A stretch of 64,000 bases of DNA from Strigamia acuminata (Eukaryota > Arthropoda > Chilopoda > Geophilomorpha > Linotaeniidae): the NCBI GenBank assembly GCA_949358305.1, contig OX442315.1, positions 1,054,001 through 1,118,000 of the forward strand, given 5' to 3'. The notes beneath the pieces are model-generated. The model had not been told where the DNA came from and searched no databases. It saw only the letters and a list, made by a program, of their open reading frames with translations. Below, piece after piece: positions 43,072-54,722 of this stretch. Every line of letters starts with the position of its first letter. Positions within the stretch are counted from its first letter, which is position 1. The translations under genes were made by a program, and so were the position numbers.

Positions 43072-43195
43072 TGAGAAAGTGACAGGAATGCTGTCCGATT
43101 GTTGTCGGCACACTCTGGTGGCTGTCGACACACTACGCGCAAGTAAAAAACGACCAGGAGTGACTAATGCCGCTTCTTGGTTTTTCGCGTGTTCT

Positions 43196-43290
43196 GAGGT
43201 TTTTTTTCTTTTTTTTCCTAACAAGGGGGAGCTAACGCCCCCCCTTGACCCCCGCGAACCTCACCTTAACTGGTTTTTCTAATGTGATGG
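43196..43290. repeat. Fragment of the TTTTAGCGAC-type MITE
   Basis: The core CCTAACAAGGGGG, CCCCTTGACCCCCGCGAACC and CTGGTTTTT match the centre of the MITEs at 34150-34240. The TTTTAGCGAC ends are missing. Confidence 0.6.
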
Positions 43291-43799
43291 GGAATTGGGC
43301 ACTTATTTAGTGGGGATATGGTAGTACGCGTTAGTGATTCCTGGTTTGGTCTGGAGCCTTCTTTCGCTATCCGCTGCTCATGCACAGTGTGCTGACAACA
43401 ATCGAATATTTTGACCAATGAGAGAGCGACAGGAATGCTGTCCTTAGTCGCTTGTGTTTAAACCCACGTTAAAACTTAAAATACACTTAAACTAAAATTC
43501 TTATTTTAATTTTTGAATGTAGCCAGTAACGTCAAGTTGTCAGAACTGACATTTTAAGCTTCCAGGCCAACAAGCGACGATAGAGACCTTACAATGTTTT
43601 CTGCTAATTTGCTAATTTTTTCTCTGACGATTCTACTAATATTCACTTAATTTATTGACGCCTGAGAGAGAGGGACTGTGAATAACTTATTTGTTAGACC
43701 CGTGTGAGTGCTTTCATAGTTCCATGAATTTGACATCGACATCGACATCCTCATTTTGTATCGTAAACAAATAAAATTTCTCAAACAGTTAAATGATAC

Positions 43800-43846
43800 A
43801 TTTCATTTTATTTCATTTCATTTCATTTCATTTCATTTCATTCCAT
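43800..43846. repeat. TTTCA microsatellite
   Basis: Pentamer repeats of TTTCA with a few variants, just downstream of the secreted-protein gene on its strand. Confidence 0.85.
43807..43812 (-). terminator. Polyadenylation signal of secreted-protein gene
   Basis: AATAAA on the minus strand, about 57 nt after the stop codon at 43869. Confidence 0.5.
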
Positions 43847-43868
43847 TATTATTTTTAAATTTAAAATT

Positions 43869-45293
43869 TTAATTTTTCTTACGTCTTGCAGGAGAGATCC
43901 GAACCACTTCACAACCGGCGTGGTTGACATCAAAAAGTCCTGTTGGATGCCATGTTTTAGGTTTAATTCTCTTTCCAGGATCTCTATCCGGGCAACCGTA
44001 TGTAGACTTTGGGCAACCAGAACTGCCTGTCTTAAATTCTATTAACTTGCACATTTCGCGCAGACACTTCATCCCCACATTGTTTTTACATGTGATATAA
44101 TTCCATACAAACTTGGAAAGCTTGCTTATTTTGAAACTCTCGAAGCCGGGGTTATTGACACTGAGCTTGACATCATCCCCGTATATGGCCGCGTGAAACT
44201 TCTTCTTTTCTGTTAAATCCAATTCACTACAAGCTATGAATAGAAGCCCACTAACGCAAAACCTTTTCGGAGTTGTCTGACCACACAGTGCAGTACCTAA
44301 GCCAAAGCACATGCCCTCGAAGAAAAGGTCTTGGTGACCCTCCACGGTCACTTTGATGTCTTGTATCGTATGAACAACGTCAGGCATCACTTCATAATTA
44401 CGTATTTCGTTTGTTAAGATAACTCGACTTTTAAATGACAGTCCATCATTGCAAATGAACAAGGAAGGGTGCTCTGGTACATAATGAGAGACGAAGCGCT
44501 CCTTAATTGTCATAAATTCGATCTTGATGTGACACGCGTGCTTCGGACCTGTTGGGTGTATCGCTAAATTCATTGTCTTTGGTTCGTGTTCTAAATTCTG
44601 AAGGTGTTTTTGAAGTTTATTATCTTGTGCGAACGATTCTTTAAGGTTGTCAAGAATCGACAGCTTTGTCGGATCTAACTCCTCGTCGGGTACCGGTTCT
44701 TTATGAGAACTGGGAAAAGTGTCGATTCCTGGATCTTCGTGTCCTCCTTGTCTCTTCCGCGTCGTTGGATGAGCGACCTTCTTCTTGTTTGCTATTTTCG
44801 GTTTCGCACTCCTCTTGCTTCTTCGCTCGGTCTTTGACGGAGGTTCGATCTCGTCGCAGCTTAACAAGTTGTCCTTGTTGGTGTCCAGTAATTGGAATTC
44901 CTGCTTGATGCTCTGGGCGCTCATGTTGCGTCCACTCGCGACGATCCAATTGCTCATTTCTTGCAGGTCCACCATTCCGTCCTTAGTTATCGTGTCTATC
45001 TCGGCCACGACTTCCTCGACCGGCGTGCTTGACGTGTCCGTGTAATACTGCGTCGCATCTCGTTTATGACGCAATTTTCTTCGATCTGGAGTTTTGAATT
45101 GACAATCGACACTGCAGGAATGCAAGCCTCTGCACTTGCAATTACAACACGCAATGTTGCATGGGGTTAACGAGCAGCACTCGAAGTCCTTCGCCTGGTA
45201 GCAGTCATTGCATGGAAGCGTTTTGTTGCAACATGCAAATACTCGTTGAACGAGTAAGATGAAAACGAAGAGGAGCATCGTATACTTCGACAT
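43869..45293 (-). CDS. Secreted Cys-rich EF-hand protein, unknown function
   Basis: 474 residues from the ATG at 45293 (MSKYTMLLFVF), chosen because it starts a clear signal peptide (hydrophobic LLFVFILLVQRVFA). Next comes a Cys-rich segment of about 50 residues with about a dozen Cys, including CCNC-like clusters. Then two EF-hand-like loops: a degenerate one (TKDGMVDLQE) followed by a canonical one (DTNKDNLLSCDE). The spacing and the WI after the first loop recall CREC proteins (reticulocalbin/calumenin), but the rest does not. A Lys/Arg-rich linker has possible dibasic sites, then a C-terminal domain of about 230 residues with regularly placed Cys (CFGLG, CVSGLLFIAC, CPKSTYGC) that I do not recognise; a DUF4773-like fold is a guess. 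No intron is apparent. It is expected to be exported and to bind calcium. Confidence 0.8.
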   Translation of the reverse strand: MSKYTMLLFVFILLVQRVFACCNKTLPCNDCYQAKDFECCSLTPCNIACCNCKCRGLHSCSVDCQFKTPDRRKLRHKRDATQYYTDTSSTPVEEVVAEIDTITKDGMVDLQEMSNWIVASGRNMSAQSIKQEFQLLDTNKDNLLSCDEIEPPSKTERRSKRSAKPKIANKKKVAHPTTRKRQGGHEDPGIDTFPSSHKEPVPDEELDPTKLSILDNLKESFAQDNKLQKHLQNLEHEPKTMNLAIHPTGPKHACHIKIEFMTIKERFVSHYVPEHPSLFICNDGLSFKSRVILTNEIRNYEVMPDVVHTIQDIKVTVEGHQDLFFEGMCFGLGTALCGQTTPKRFCVSGLLFIACSELDLTEKKKFHAAIYGDDVKLSVNNPGFESFKISKLSKFVWNYITCKNNVGMKCLREMCKLIEFKTGSSGCPKSTYGCPDRDPGKRIKPKTWHPTGLFDVNHAGCEVVRISPARRKKN

Positions 45294-45343
45294 GATCCAA
45301 CAAACTCTTTTCGAAGGAATGAATTGTCCAACTGACAAGTGAG

Positions 45344-45351
45344 CTTTTATA
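45344..45351 (-). promoter_or_regulatory. TATA box of secreted-protein gene
   Basis: TATAAAAG on the minus strand, 50 bp upstream of the ATG. A TCATT initiator-like motif sits about 31 bp downstream, giving a 5' leader of only about 20-25 nt. Confidence 0.6.
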
Positions 45352-45465
45352 TCTACTCACGCTTTTATTATTATTATATTATTTAATTTTATAAGCTACT
45401 GTTATTATTAATTGTTGCATTGTTATCATTTATTGCTATGTTGTTATGATAGATTGCATCCTTGA

Positions 45466-45712
45466 TTAAATTGCGGATCTACCCACATCCGCCATTAAGT
45501 AGATCCGTGACAATAAATCGATCGTGTTATTTGATCAACACAACATGAGTATTTTATTACAATTTTATTATTATCAACAACTGGCAGAAAAACGAAATAG
45601 TTTAAGTTAATTCAAACAACCTGGAACCTGGGACACGTGATTTTCTAATCAAAATATTTTTGGCTGGAGTATCTACAAATTAGCAGTGTGCAATCACTTA
45701 TCTTTTTAGGAT
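45466..45712. repeat. Long inverted-repeat arm, left (unit B)
   Basis: Near-identical to 17998-18235. The opposing arm is 54723-54940. Confidence 0.6.
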
Positions 45713-45715
45713 TTT

Positions 45716-46112
45716 TATGTCAAAAAATTGATTTTCAAGTCAAAAAATTGATTTTCGAGTCAAAAAATTGATTTTCGAGTTAAAAAATTGATTTTCGAGT
45801 CAAAAAATTGATTTTTGAGTCAAAAAATTGATTTTCGAGTCAAAAAATTGATTTTTCAGTCAAAAAATTGATTTTCGAGTTAAAAAATTGATTTTCGAGT
45901 CAAAAGATTGATTTTCGGATCAAAAAATTGATTTTCGAGTCAAAAAATTGATTTTTGAGCCAAAAAATTGATTTTTGAGCCAAAAAACTGATTTTTCAGT
46001 CAAAAAATTGATTTTTGAGTCAAAAAATTGATTTTCGAGTCAAAAAATTGATTTTTGAGTCAAAATATTGATTTTCGAGTCAAAAAATTGATTTTTGAGT
46101 CAAAAAATTAGT
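45716..46112. repeat. 20-bp tandem array (unit B)
   Basis: About 19 copies of the same 20-bp unit as 18236-18815. A deletion joins the last unit to ATTAGTGGGCTC, removing spacer that unit A keeps. Confidence 0.95.
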
Positions 46113-46476
46113 GGGCTCTATTATACCGTAGGACTCTAATATAGTGCTGCCTATACCACGCGGGTGTACAATGAAAGGAAATACTAATGCGGAATGTGTA
46201 AATACAAATTTTTTAGGTGTTTTATTTTATGTGTGTTATTGGTGAAAAATCACGCGCCTTTGTCTCCCCTGTGCAGATCCCCAGCAGCTGCAAAGTCTAA
46301 ACATTGGAGCTGTGTTCCCATTTGCAGCCAATGGGAACAGAGGATTCAGCAGTAGGTCAGTCTATAGCAAGACTGCCACATCTGACCCAGTACAATCCCC
46401 AGTCCCATGCTGACTGGTCGTGCTAGCGAGAAGGAGACGATGGCTCTAACGATCGCAAAAAGAGGCGCCATCACCG

Positions 46477-47441
46477 GTTATACTCATTCTAGCGACGCTC
46501 ATTTTAGCGACTTTTACCAAAAAAGTCCCATTTTAGCGAACATGTCATTTTAGCGACACAAAAACCTAGGTTTAAGCGACAAGCCGGCTCAAAAAGGTGG
46601 TTTTTAATAAAAAACCAGTAAGGTTAGGTTCGCGGGGGGGTCAAGGGGGGGCCGCGCCCCCCCCTTGTTAGCCCTTCTTAGGAATTAAACCTAGGTTTTT
46701 GTGTTGCTAAAATGACATGTTCGCTAAAATGGTGTGTCGCGAAAATGAAATCGCTAAAATGAAATCGCTAAAATGATGGAGATCCGCGATCACTCAAGCG
46801 ACCCGTTGGCCATGCAGCAATGCACGCCAGGAAATGTCATTCCGACCATGCTGCCCAAGATCTCCTCGACCATGTGGTCGGAGGTGACAACAAGGTGAAC
46901 GCACAACCTCTTTTTTTTCGCAATAAAGATATAATCAATCCAAACTGTGTGTTCCCTGTGTTGTTCTTAGTTGTGAATGGTGTCCAAACACCCTTGGTCT
47001 TCCCCTGGCCATGAGGCGATCGACCACCACTCAGTTTTTTGGGAATATTATTGGAAGGGCCTTTCCGAGTGCCATGCTCAGAAACACCTCCCAAATTGAA
47101 AAGATAAGTCATTGCACACTGCTAAAGTTCAATGTAATATTCATAATACTCCAGCACCGGATGTACTTCATTTTAGCAATTTCATTTTAGCGATTTCATT
47201 TTAGCGACACACCATTTTAGCGAACATGTCATTTAGCGACACAAAAACCTAGGTTTAATTCCTAAGAAGGGCTAACAAGGGGGGGCTGCGACCCCCTTGA
47301 CCCCCGCGAACCTAACCTTACTGGTTTTTTTATGAAAACCACTTTTTTGACCCGGATTGTCGCTAAAACCTAGGTTTTTGTGTCGCTAAAACCTAGGTTT
47401 TTGTGTCGCTAAAATGACAAGTTCGCTAAAATGGGACTTTT
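46477..47441. repeat. Inverted TTTTAGCGAC-type MITE pair (unit B)
   Basis: Left copy about 46477-46775. The right copy starts near 47166 and is cut by Copia-2 at 47441, resuming at 54675-54722. The right copy has two CCTAGGTTTTTGTGTCGCTA boxes where unit A has three. The 400 bp between the copies has no supported gene. Confidence 0.65.
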
Positions 47442-47988
47442 TGTAGCAGAGGAGAGCGGCGCAAATTCGGTGAATACCGAACGTGGAAGCGAATGACGGC
47501 GTCGTACGATTCGTACAAACGTGAACGCAAATGCGACGTGACAACTGACAAAGGCGCGCGGCTTATGGCCGCTTATATGCGCTTGACTAAGCACAAAAGG
47601 TGCTCTAATAAGTAAGACTACTGTCTAAAACTATAAAACATTTATTAAATAATAGAAAACTTACAAAATGACTCCTTTTCAGAGTTGACAAAGTGAGAAA
47701 GCACATATCGCTGTGCGTGGCCATCTTGGATGATGAAAAGTACAAGAACGACACCTTGTGTCGGAATTAGGCGTTACATAATATTAAAGCGTGTGAAAAC
47801 ACAAACAAAAATTAGAGAATGCATGGTACTCCATGCTTAAATACATAAAACGAGGTAAATATATAAATAATCATGAATGAGACCAAGAATTGAATTATAA
47901 CAACAAATACACTTGGATAATTAATAAATAAAAGATCAAATGTGATCCTATATCACATCGACACACTTTGGGCTATTTTAGACCAACA
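47442..47988 (-). repeat. Copia-2 3' LTR
   Basis: 547 bp, TGTTGGTC...CTACA on the element strand. The adjoining polypurine tract reads GAAAGGGGGAAT on that strand. Confidence 0.93.
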
Positions 47989-48208
47989 ATTCCCCCTTTC
48001 GATGGAAATAGGATCGGGGAAAATAACAATCGGATACTGGAATTACAGTGTACATGAGATCGAAAAAGGAAAATAATAAAGTCGAATCATCGAGCCGGGT
48101 ACTGTTATTGAAGAACGCTACGAAAGCCCGAAAATTCCCACTGGAACTCGATGATCCTCGATGTCGGGTAATAACTAAAGAGTGTCACGAGAAAGTCACG
48201 GTGAAAGT

Positions 48209-51200
48209 TCAAAGTCGGAAGATCTTGGAGATTAACGATCGCAAACGCTCAGAACTGAGCCATTTGGTGAAAATGTCCGCAATGTTCTGTTCACCGGAAA
48301 CTTTGTGTAAACTGAAACATCCCGCCGTATACCACTCTCGTAGCCAATGATATTTGACGCGGATATGTTTGGTCTTGGAATTCTCCACGTCATTCGAAGT
48401 AAACTGGATGGCTGCGAGGGCGTCGGAATAGATGATAGGACGAGATATTCTGTTTAAGATCGGGAACTCGGTGAAAATGTTGTCGAGCCAGAATGTTTCT
48501 TTAACGCATTCAACCAGGGCGATGAATTCAGCTTCCATGGTTGAACATGCGACCGTTGATTGTTTTCGGCACGACCAGCCAATTGGCACATTTCCGATGA
48601 AGGTTACGAATCCGCCAAAACTTAAGGACGTGGCCAAGTCGCTTGCCCATGAAGCATCCGTACAAGCCCACAATTGGCTAGAATTGCAGCCGGAAAGTTC
48701 GATACGATAGTCGATAGTGTTGGCCACGTATTGGAGGACTTGGAGCAGGGCTCGGATGTGGGTTTTGTCGTAACACGTATTGAACTGACTCAGCGAAATG
48801 ACCGAAAATAAGATGTCGGGGCGAGTTCTCGAAGCAAGAAACAGAAGCGAACCGATGAGAGATCGGTAAGGAAAGTCCGGTAGATTTTCGGTAGACCCCT
48901 TGACGAGTGTCGTCCCGGGTGTGACGGGAACCTTCACGAGGCGATTGATAGAGACCTCGAACTTCTTAACGAGCTTTGCAATGTAGGCGCGTTGCGTGCT
49001 GAAGGTTCGACCTGCGTCTCGGATGAACTCGACGCCCAATAGCTTCGTGATGGGACCAAGGTTAACAATGTCGAACTTGGACGAGATGAGTCGAATAATT
49101 CGGGCTAATACGGTGTCGGAAGCGTAGAATAAAACGATGTCATCGACGTACACCAGCATTACTGCACAATTGCCGTAAATGTACACGCAATTGCATGCAG
49201 GCATCTTCCGGAAACCGAGGGCTCGAAGAGTCTCATCCAACTTTTCGTACCATTGTCTCCCACTTTGGTGAAGACCATAGAGAGATTTAATGAGCAACCA
49301 TACGTTGTTGGGATTCGTACAGGTTGCACCTGCGGGGATGCGCATGTATACCTTGTGCTTCAGGTCCCCATACAGGTATGCACATTTGATGTCGAGGTGA
49401 GCATCTTTCCATCCTCTGAGGACGACTAGAAGACAGAAGAAAAGTCGAATCAAGACAAAATTTACGACTGGGCTAAACACCTCATCGTAGTCAACTCCGA
49501 TGGTTTACGGAAGCCTTGTGCGACGAGTCGAGCACGATAACGAGTTATTGTTCCGGCCGCATCCGATTTTAACTTGAAGATCCACTTACAGCCTAAAACT
49601 GTAGTATTGGGTGGCCTCGGAACTTCTTGATAAATCTGCCTTTCCTTAAATGTCCCCAATTCTTCATCGATGGCCTCACGCCATTTCGGAGCGTCCTGAA
49701 ATTTCGGAATTTCCGCATAAGAAGATGGTTCGGTTCGGCAGAGGTGTACAACATGTCGCACTGCTGGGATCGTAGGTATGGTATGTTCTATGCTTCCGAA
49801 AAAGAAAAGTTCCGAATCGTATGGAAGGTCGTTCATAGTACAAAACTCTTCAACCTCCTTTCTGGATCTAAGCCGTAGATTCGGTTCCGGAAAGTAGTAA
49901 ACATCGGTATCGATACAACCGGGCCGCTGATCCTTTCGTAAATGTTCTTCGCGAACCCATCGACGGAAGATCGTATCTCCACCAATATAACGCCAGAAGA
50001 AAGATGTTCTGCCGGCCGAGGGGGCTTCGACAAATGTGGCACCTTGGGGTAATGGGGACATTGCACCCTGGTCGAAGATTGGCATAGTGTGATGTAAAAT
50101 ATTCTGGCCGGCTCTTCTGCGTGTAGTTACGAAACGCAACGGTGAACCAGGTGGTGAAAAACCAGGAGAACTTGCTTGCGATTCTTCTGATACATGCTGA
50201 ACTTGGGATTGTTCGGCTGCATCTGGTTGAATTGCCTCTTCGCCGATCTGTTCGACGTCTTCGTCGGTTTCTTGTCCTTCATCATAGAGAACAGGATATG
50301 ATGCCGAACGTTCTAGACTTGCGGATCTTGGTAATGCAAGTGCACACGCTTCTACCAACTGACGTTCGGGGGTGTTAAGCGGGGATATGTGCACTAGCGG
50401 GATGGATATCGATTTCGAAACCGATCCATTTCCATTATCGTCGTCATCATCACCGTCATCTGATGTACTCGACGAATCCCCATCAGAGTCGTCTTTTGGC
50501 CAATCCAAATAAATGGTGTCGTCAAACGACACTCGTTGTTGCTGACCAACGTCGGGTTCTATGAAGGTCTGTTGACAATGACCATTCTGTGTTTTAAGTG
50601 ACTTCCGGTATGATTGGTGCTCATCGATGCGTACGTGGGTTGACTCTGTTACGCTGTTGTCCACAGGATTCCATATACGGTAACCACGCGTGCCAGTGGC
50701 GTAGCCCACGAGGAAACCTTCCCAAGCACGGGGGTCGAGCTTTTTGCGTCCCGGTGCAGTAAAGTGCACCCAGCACTTGGATCCAACTTTCCTCAGATGA
50801 CGTAACGAAAGGGCACGCTGGCGCCAAAGAATATATGGGACTTGATTGTTTAAACGAGAATGTGGACTGCGGTTCTTGATGTATGCGAAATTGACAGCGA
50901 TTTCGGCCCATAAACCGGCAGGAAGTTTGGTTTCTTCAAGAACAGCCCGGAGATGGTCAGCCATCGTTCGGTTGATCCTTTCGGCTGTGCCGTTCATCTG
51001 AGGGCTCGAAGGGTTAGTCCGCTGACCCTGGATCCCTCTTTCCTTTAGATATTGCAGAAATTCGTTGGACATAAATTCGCCGCCCCTATCAAATCGAATA
51101 GCTTTCACGCGTGTGTTTGCCACACACTCGACTCGGGCGACGAAGTTCTTAAAACATGAAAAGGCTTGGGATTTCTGAGCTAAAGGAGTGATCCATGTAT

Positions 51201-53214
51201 ATCGCGTCGCGTCATCAATAACCGTAAAAACGAATCGTGCGCCACCAAATGAAGGAACCGGATTTGGTCCCCAGACATCCATGTGCAGGAGATCAAGTGG
51301 CTTTGAAGTTGAAGGATGCAGATCAGGCTTGTGAGAAGCCCTGATGGACTTTGCAAGTCGGCAATCATTGCACGCCAGTTCCTGTGATACTTCCGCGGGT
51401 TCGAGTCCATATACCTGATCGTTGTTCGCCAACAATCGCATCGCGTTGGTGTGTAAATGGCCAAGGCGACTGTGCCACAAACCAGTTGCATCTTTCACAG
51501 AAACAGGATTGGCTAGGACATTCTTTTGTACTTGGACAGGATTTGTAATAACCTTCTTTTGTGATTGAGAAGGATTACCAGTGGATTGGGTGAGAGGAGG
51601 AGATGTGGCAGGTGGAGGACTACTTGGGATATACTGGAGAGCATTGGCATAGGATTGGATTGGAGGATTTACGTGGGCAGGTGAAGGTTGTGTCATGGGT
51701 ATAGGATGGGTGGCAGCCGATATTGATGTCGGGGCCTCAGTCGCAGGCAATGGCGGCAATTGAATCCTAAAATCCGAAATATTCTGTTGCTTTGTCTTCT
51801 TGGGCTTCGGAATGTTCACGAAGTCAACTTCCGTCGTGACGAATGTCTGTACCGGCGGTTGTTGAATTATCGGTGAAGACGTAGCTGCAACATTTGGATT
51901 AGTACACAGTCCATCCAGGTAATACAATCCTCCTTTCTCCTTTGCTCTTAGAATCGTTTCAGCAATGTTCGATTTGTAAATATTAATCTCCCCGTTGTAG
52001 GTATGGATATGGTGATTTGTTTTATCAATCCTTGAAACAGAGATTAGATTTGCTTCAAAATTAGGTGCATAAAGCACATTCGTCAACGTCACATTGCAAT
52101 GAGAATTGTCCACACGAGTCTGCAATTGGACATTTCCTCGGCCAGTCACTTGTGATTTCCCCTGTCCCAGCTCGATGTCAAAAGGGACGATGTTTGAGAA
52201 ATCGGAAAACCACGACCGTACGTGGGAAACATGGTCTGTGGCACCGCAGTCGACTATCCATTCATGTGACTGCATCAGATGAGCAACGGGACGTTCAATC
52301 ATCGGCGAAGCGTTCACGAAAAACACTGCATTGCAAACCGGATGAGAACTTCCTCTCGGGCGGTTGTCCTCGGGTTTGGGCACCGAGTTCTTGCCACGCT
52401 TCTTGCTCTTGCTGCGAGTGCGTTGAAAAGAAGCTGCCGGTTGTTGGTTCCGGTCGTCACGTTTGGGATACGGGCACTTGTTCGCGTAATGGCCCATCTC
52501 ATGACAATTAAAGCATTTGACCTGCGATAACGGACGACGCGGACGTGAACTTTGACGAGATTGCTGTGGATTCTGTGCAGACGCGTGAGCTGATGATGAA
52601 ACATTAAGTAGACCAACTGATTTGAGGCGAAGATACTCCGATATGAGTTGTTCGGAGACCTTAGCCGGTGTAAAATTTGCTAGAGGCCAGTGGTATATTG
52701 CGAATGTGGCCTGAGCATACTCCGGTGGTAGCCGATTTAAGTACTGGTAAGCATGATGCTTGTCCGATACTTCTTCCTCCATATCTCGTAGTTGGCGTAC
52801 ATGAAGGTCCACGCGACTGACAAAATCGACCATATCCTCGTTTTGCTCGAGGTGGAGACTTAGAAATTGCCATCTCATGGCTGCTTGACGAGCCAGAGAG
52901 CTGGGAGCGAAGATTTTCGACAAAATATCCCAAGCTTCTTTCGGGGTATTAGCGTTGTCCAGTGTGGAGCGTTTCGCCTCGCTCACGTGGCAATAAATGT
53001 GTCCCAACGCTTTGTCTTTCTTCAACTTGTATTTTTCGGTCTCCTTCGGGGTTAATGTCAATAAATATTCGGCCTCTTTTTCTTCGGTGACATGTCTCCA
53101 AAGGCCTTCTGACTTTAGGAGCATGCACATGGAACGACGCCATTGTTCGTAATTATTTATTCCTAACATCGGACATTTTCCAGCCGTTAGTTCCGCGTAT
53201 CCGGATTTCTGCAT
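48209..53214 (-). pseudogene. gag-pol: Copia-2 Gag-Pol with a single-base frameshift
   Basis: The start is the ATG at 53214 (MQKSGYAEL); the open frame upstream has no ATG. Order: Gag, CCHC knuckle (CFNCHEMGHYANKC), protease DCGATDH, GAG-pre-integrase, integrase (HMDVWG, RFDRGGEF, MNGTAER), acidic linker, reverse transcriptase and RNase H (CTDASWASD). Near 49504 one base is missing in the reverse-transcriptase N-terminus, between GFRK and VDYDEVFSP-like sequence. The remainder, with VYVDDIVLF, continues in the shifted frame to 48209. Otherwise intact, so inactivation is recent. Confidence 0.93.
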
Positions 53215-54107
53215 CCTGACGCGAAAATCCTTCGACTTTGCACACCGCGAAAACACAAAGGCGTAGGGAGTGGTACGGGCGTAGTAGAAGACACTCGTAG
53301 CACTACACGATCCAATGGCACAAACACAATCACAAAACGAAGCACTTTCGAGGCGGAAAACCACAAATTGGAAGCCGATGCTACAATCAGCTGATAACCT
53401 AGAGTGAGTGTCCCCCTAGTGTCCTTTGAGATCGCCTGGGATCGCGGGAATACTAGGTGGCGCAGGGCTCAGCCTCACTCTAGAATACAAATGCAGCTTG
53501 GACAGACTTGTCCGAAGGGCTGCACCGATTCTAATAGGGAACCAACCAAAAGCCTTAAATAATATCTTATAATAACAAAGTTTCATGACAGGAAAGGAGA
53601 AAAGTTGATGAATCTCTCGCGTAACGTCACGCGAGCTCGTGATAAAGGCACGAGCGGGTTTTCTCGAAAAACCCGTTAAAAGCGCTAATTTGGATTCGAA
53701 AATCCAAATTATTCTCATTAAATGAGGCTCTTCACAAAAATGCGTTGAAAATAAATAAATCGTCGTGAATTCGTCGATACTATATACACGCCGGGGTGTA
53801 TAAAGCGAGAAACGTCTCGTTTCCGTTGAAAATCGTCGTATAAACGTCGTCGAGACGAAAATCCGTCGAAAACTGAAAATAGATGAAAAATTCGTCGCAA
53901 AAACCGCGAGACCGCGAGATTCTGGACGAAATTAAACGTGGAATCGTGTGGTGGACGTATCCAAACGTCGGCGATACGTCGTCGAACCGAAAATAGGCCC
54001 GAAGATCGTCAAAATCTGCAAAAACACAAATCGCCGCGAAAATTCGCGAGATTCGCGAAATTTTTTTTCGGCGATAAAAAAAAAAAAAATGGTTATACAG
54101 AGAAAGC

Positions 54108-54125
54108 AACCATCCTCTGCTACCA
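54108..54125 (-). other. Copia-2 primer-binding site (initiator tRNA-Met)
   Basis: On the element strand TGGTAGCAGAGGATGGTT follows the LTR after 2 nt. All 18 nt match the complement of animal initiator tRNA-Met 3' end as I recall it. Confidence 0.85.
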
Positions 54126-54127
54126 GT

Positions 54128-54674
54128 TGTAGCAGAGGAGAGCGGCGCAAATTCGGTGAATACCGAACGTGGAAGCGAATGACGGCGTCGTACGATTCGT
54201 ACAAACGTGAACGAAAATGCGACGTGACAACTGACGAAGGCACGCGGCTTATGGCCGCTTATATGCGCTTGACTAAGCACAAAAGGTGCTCTAATAAGTA
54301 AGACTACTGTCTAAAACTATAAAACATTTATTAAATAATAGAAAACTTACAAAATGACTCCTTTTCAGAGTTGACAAAGTGAGAAAGCACATATCGCTGT
54401 GCGTGGCCATCTTGGATGGTGAAAAGTACAAGAACGACACCTTGTGTCGGAATTAGGCGTTACATAATATTAAAGCGTGTGAAAACACAAACAAAAATTA
54501 GAGAATGCATGGTACTCCATGCTTAAATACATAAAACGAGGTAAATATATAAATAATCATGAATGAGACCGAGAATTGAATTATAACAACAAATACACTT
54601 GGATAATTAATAAATAAAAGATCAAATGTGATCCTATATCACATCGACACACTTTGGGCTATTTTAGACCAACA
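54128..54674 (-). repeat. Copia-2 5' LTR
   Basis: 547 bp, direct repeat of 47442-47988. Confidence 0.93.
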
Positions 54675-54722
54675 CTTTTTTGGTAAAAATTGCTAAAATG
54701 AGCGTCGCTAAAATGACTATAA

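Larger units (their letters stand above)
42504..43868. other. AT-rich intergenic region
   Basis: No supported gene. It holds a telomere-like run (43039-43071), a MITE scrap (43196-43290) and a TTTCA microsatellite (43800-43846). Any BEL 3' LTR should lie at its left but was not recognised. Confidence 0.6.
47442..54674 (-). mobile_element. Copia-2: complete Ty1/copia element, frameshifted
   Basis: 7233 bp. The LTRs are 47442-47988 and 54128-54674 (547 bp each, about five differences by eye). The target duplication ctttt (47437-47441, 54675-54679) is single in unit A near 34366. The primer site is at 54108-54125 and a polypurine tract adjoins 47989. The leader 53215-54107 is non-coding. Related to Copia-1 but clearly a different family. 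Confidence 0.96.
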
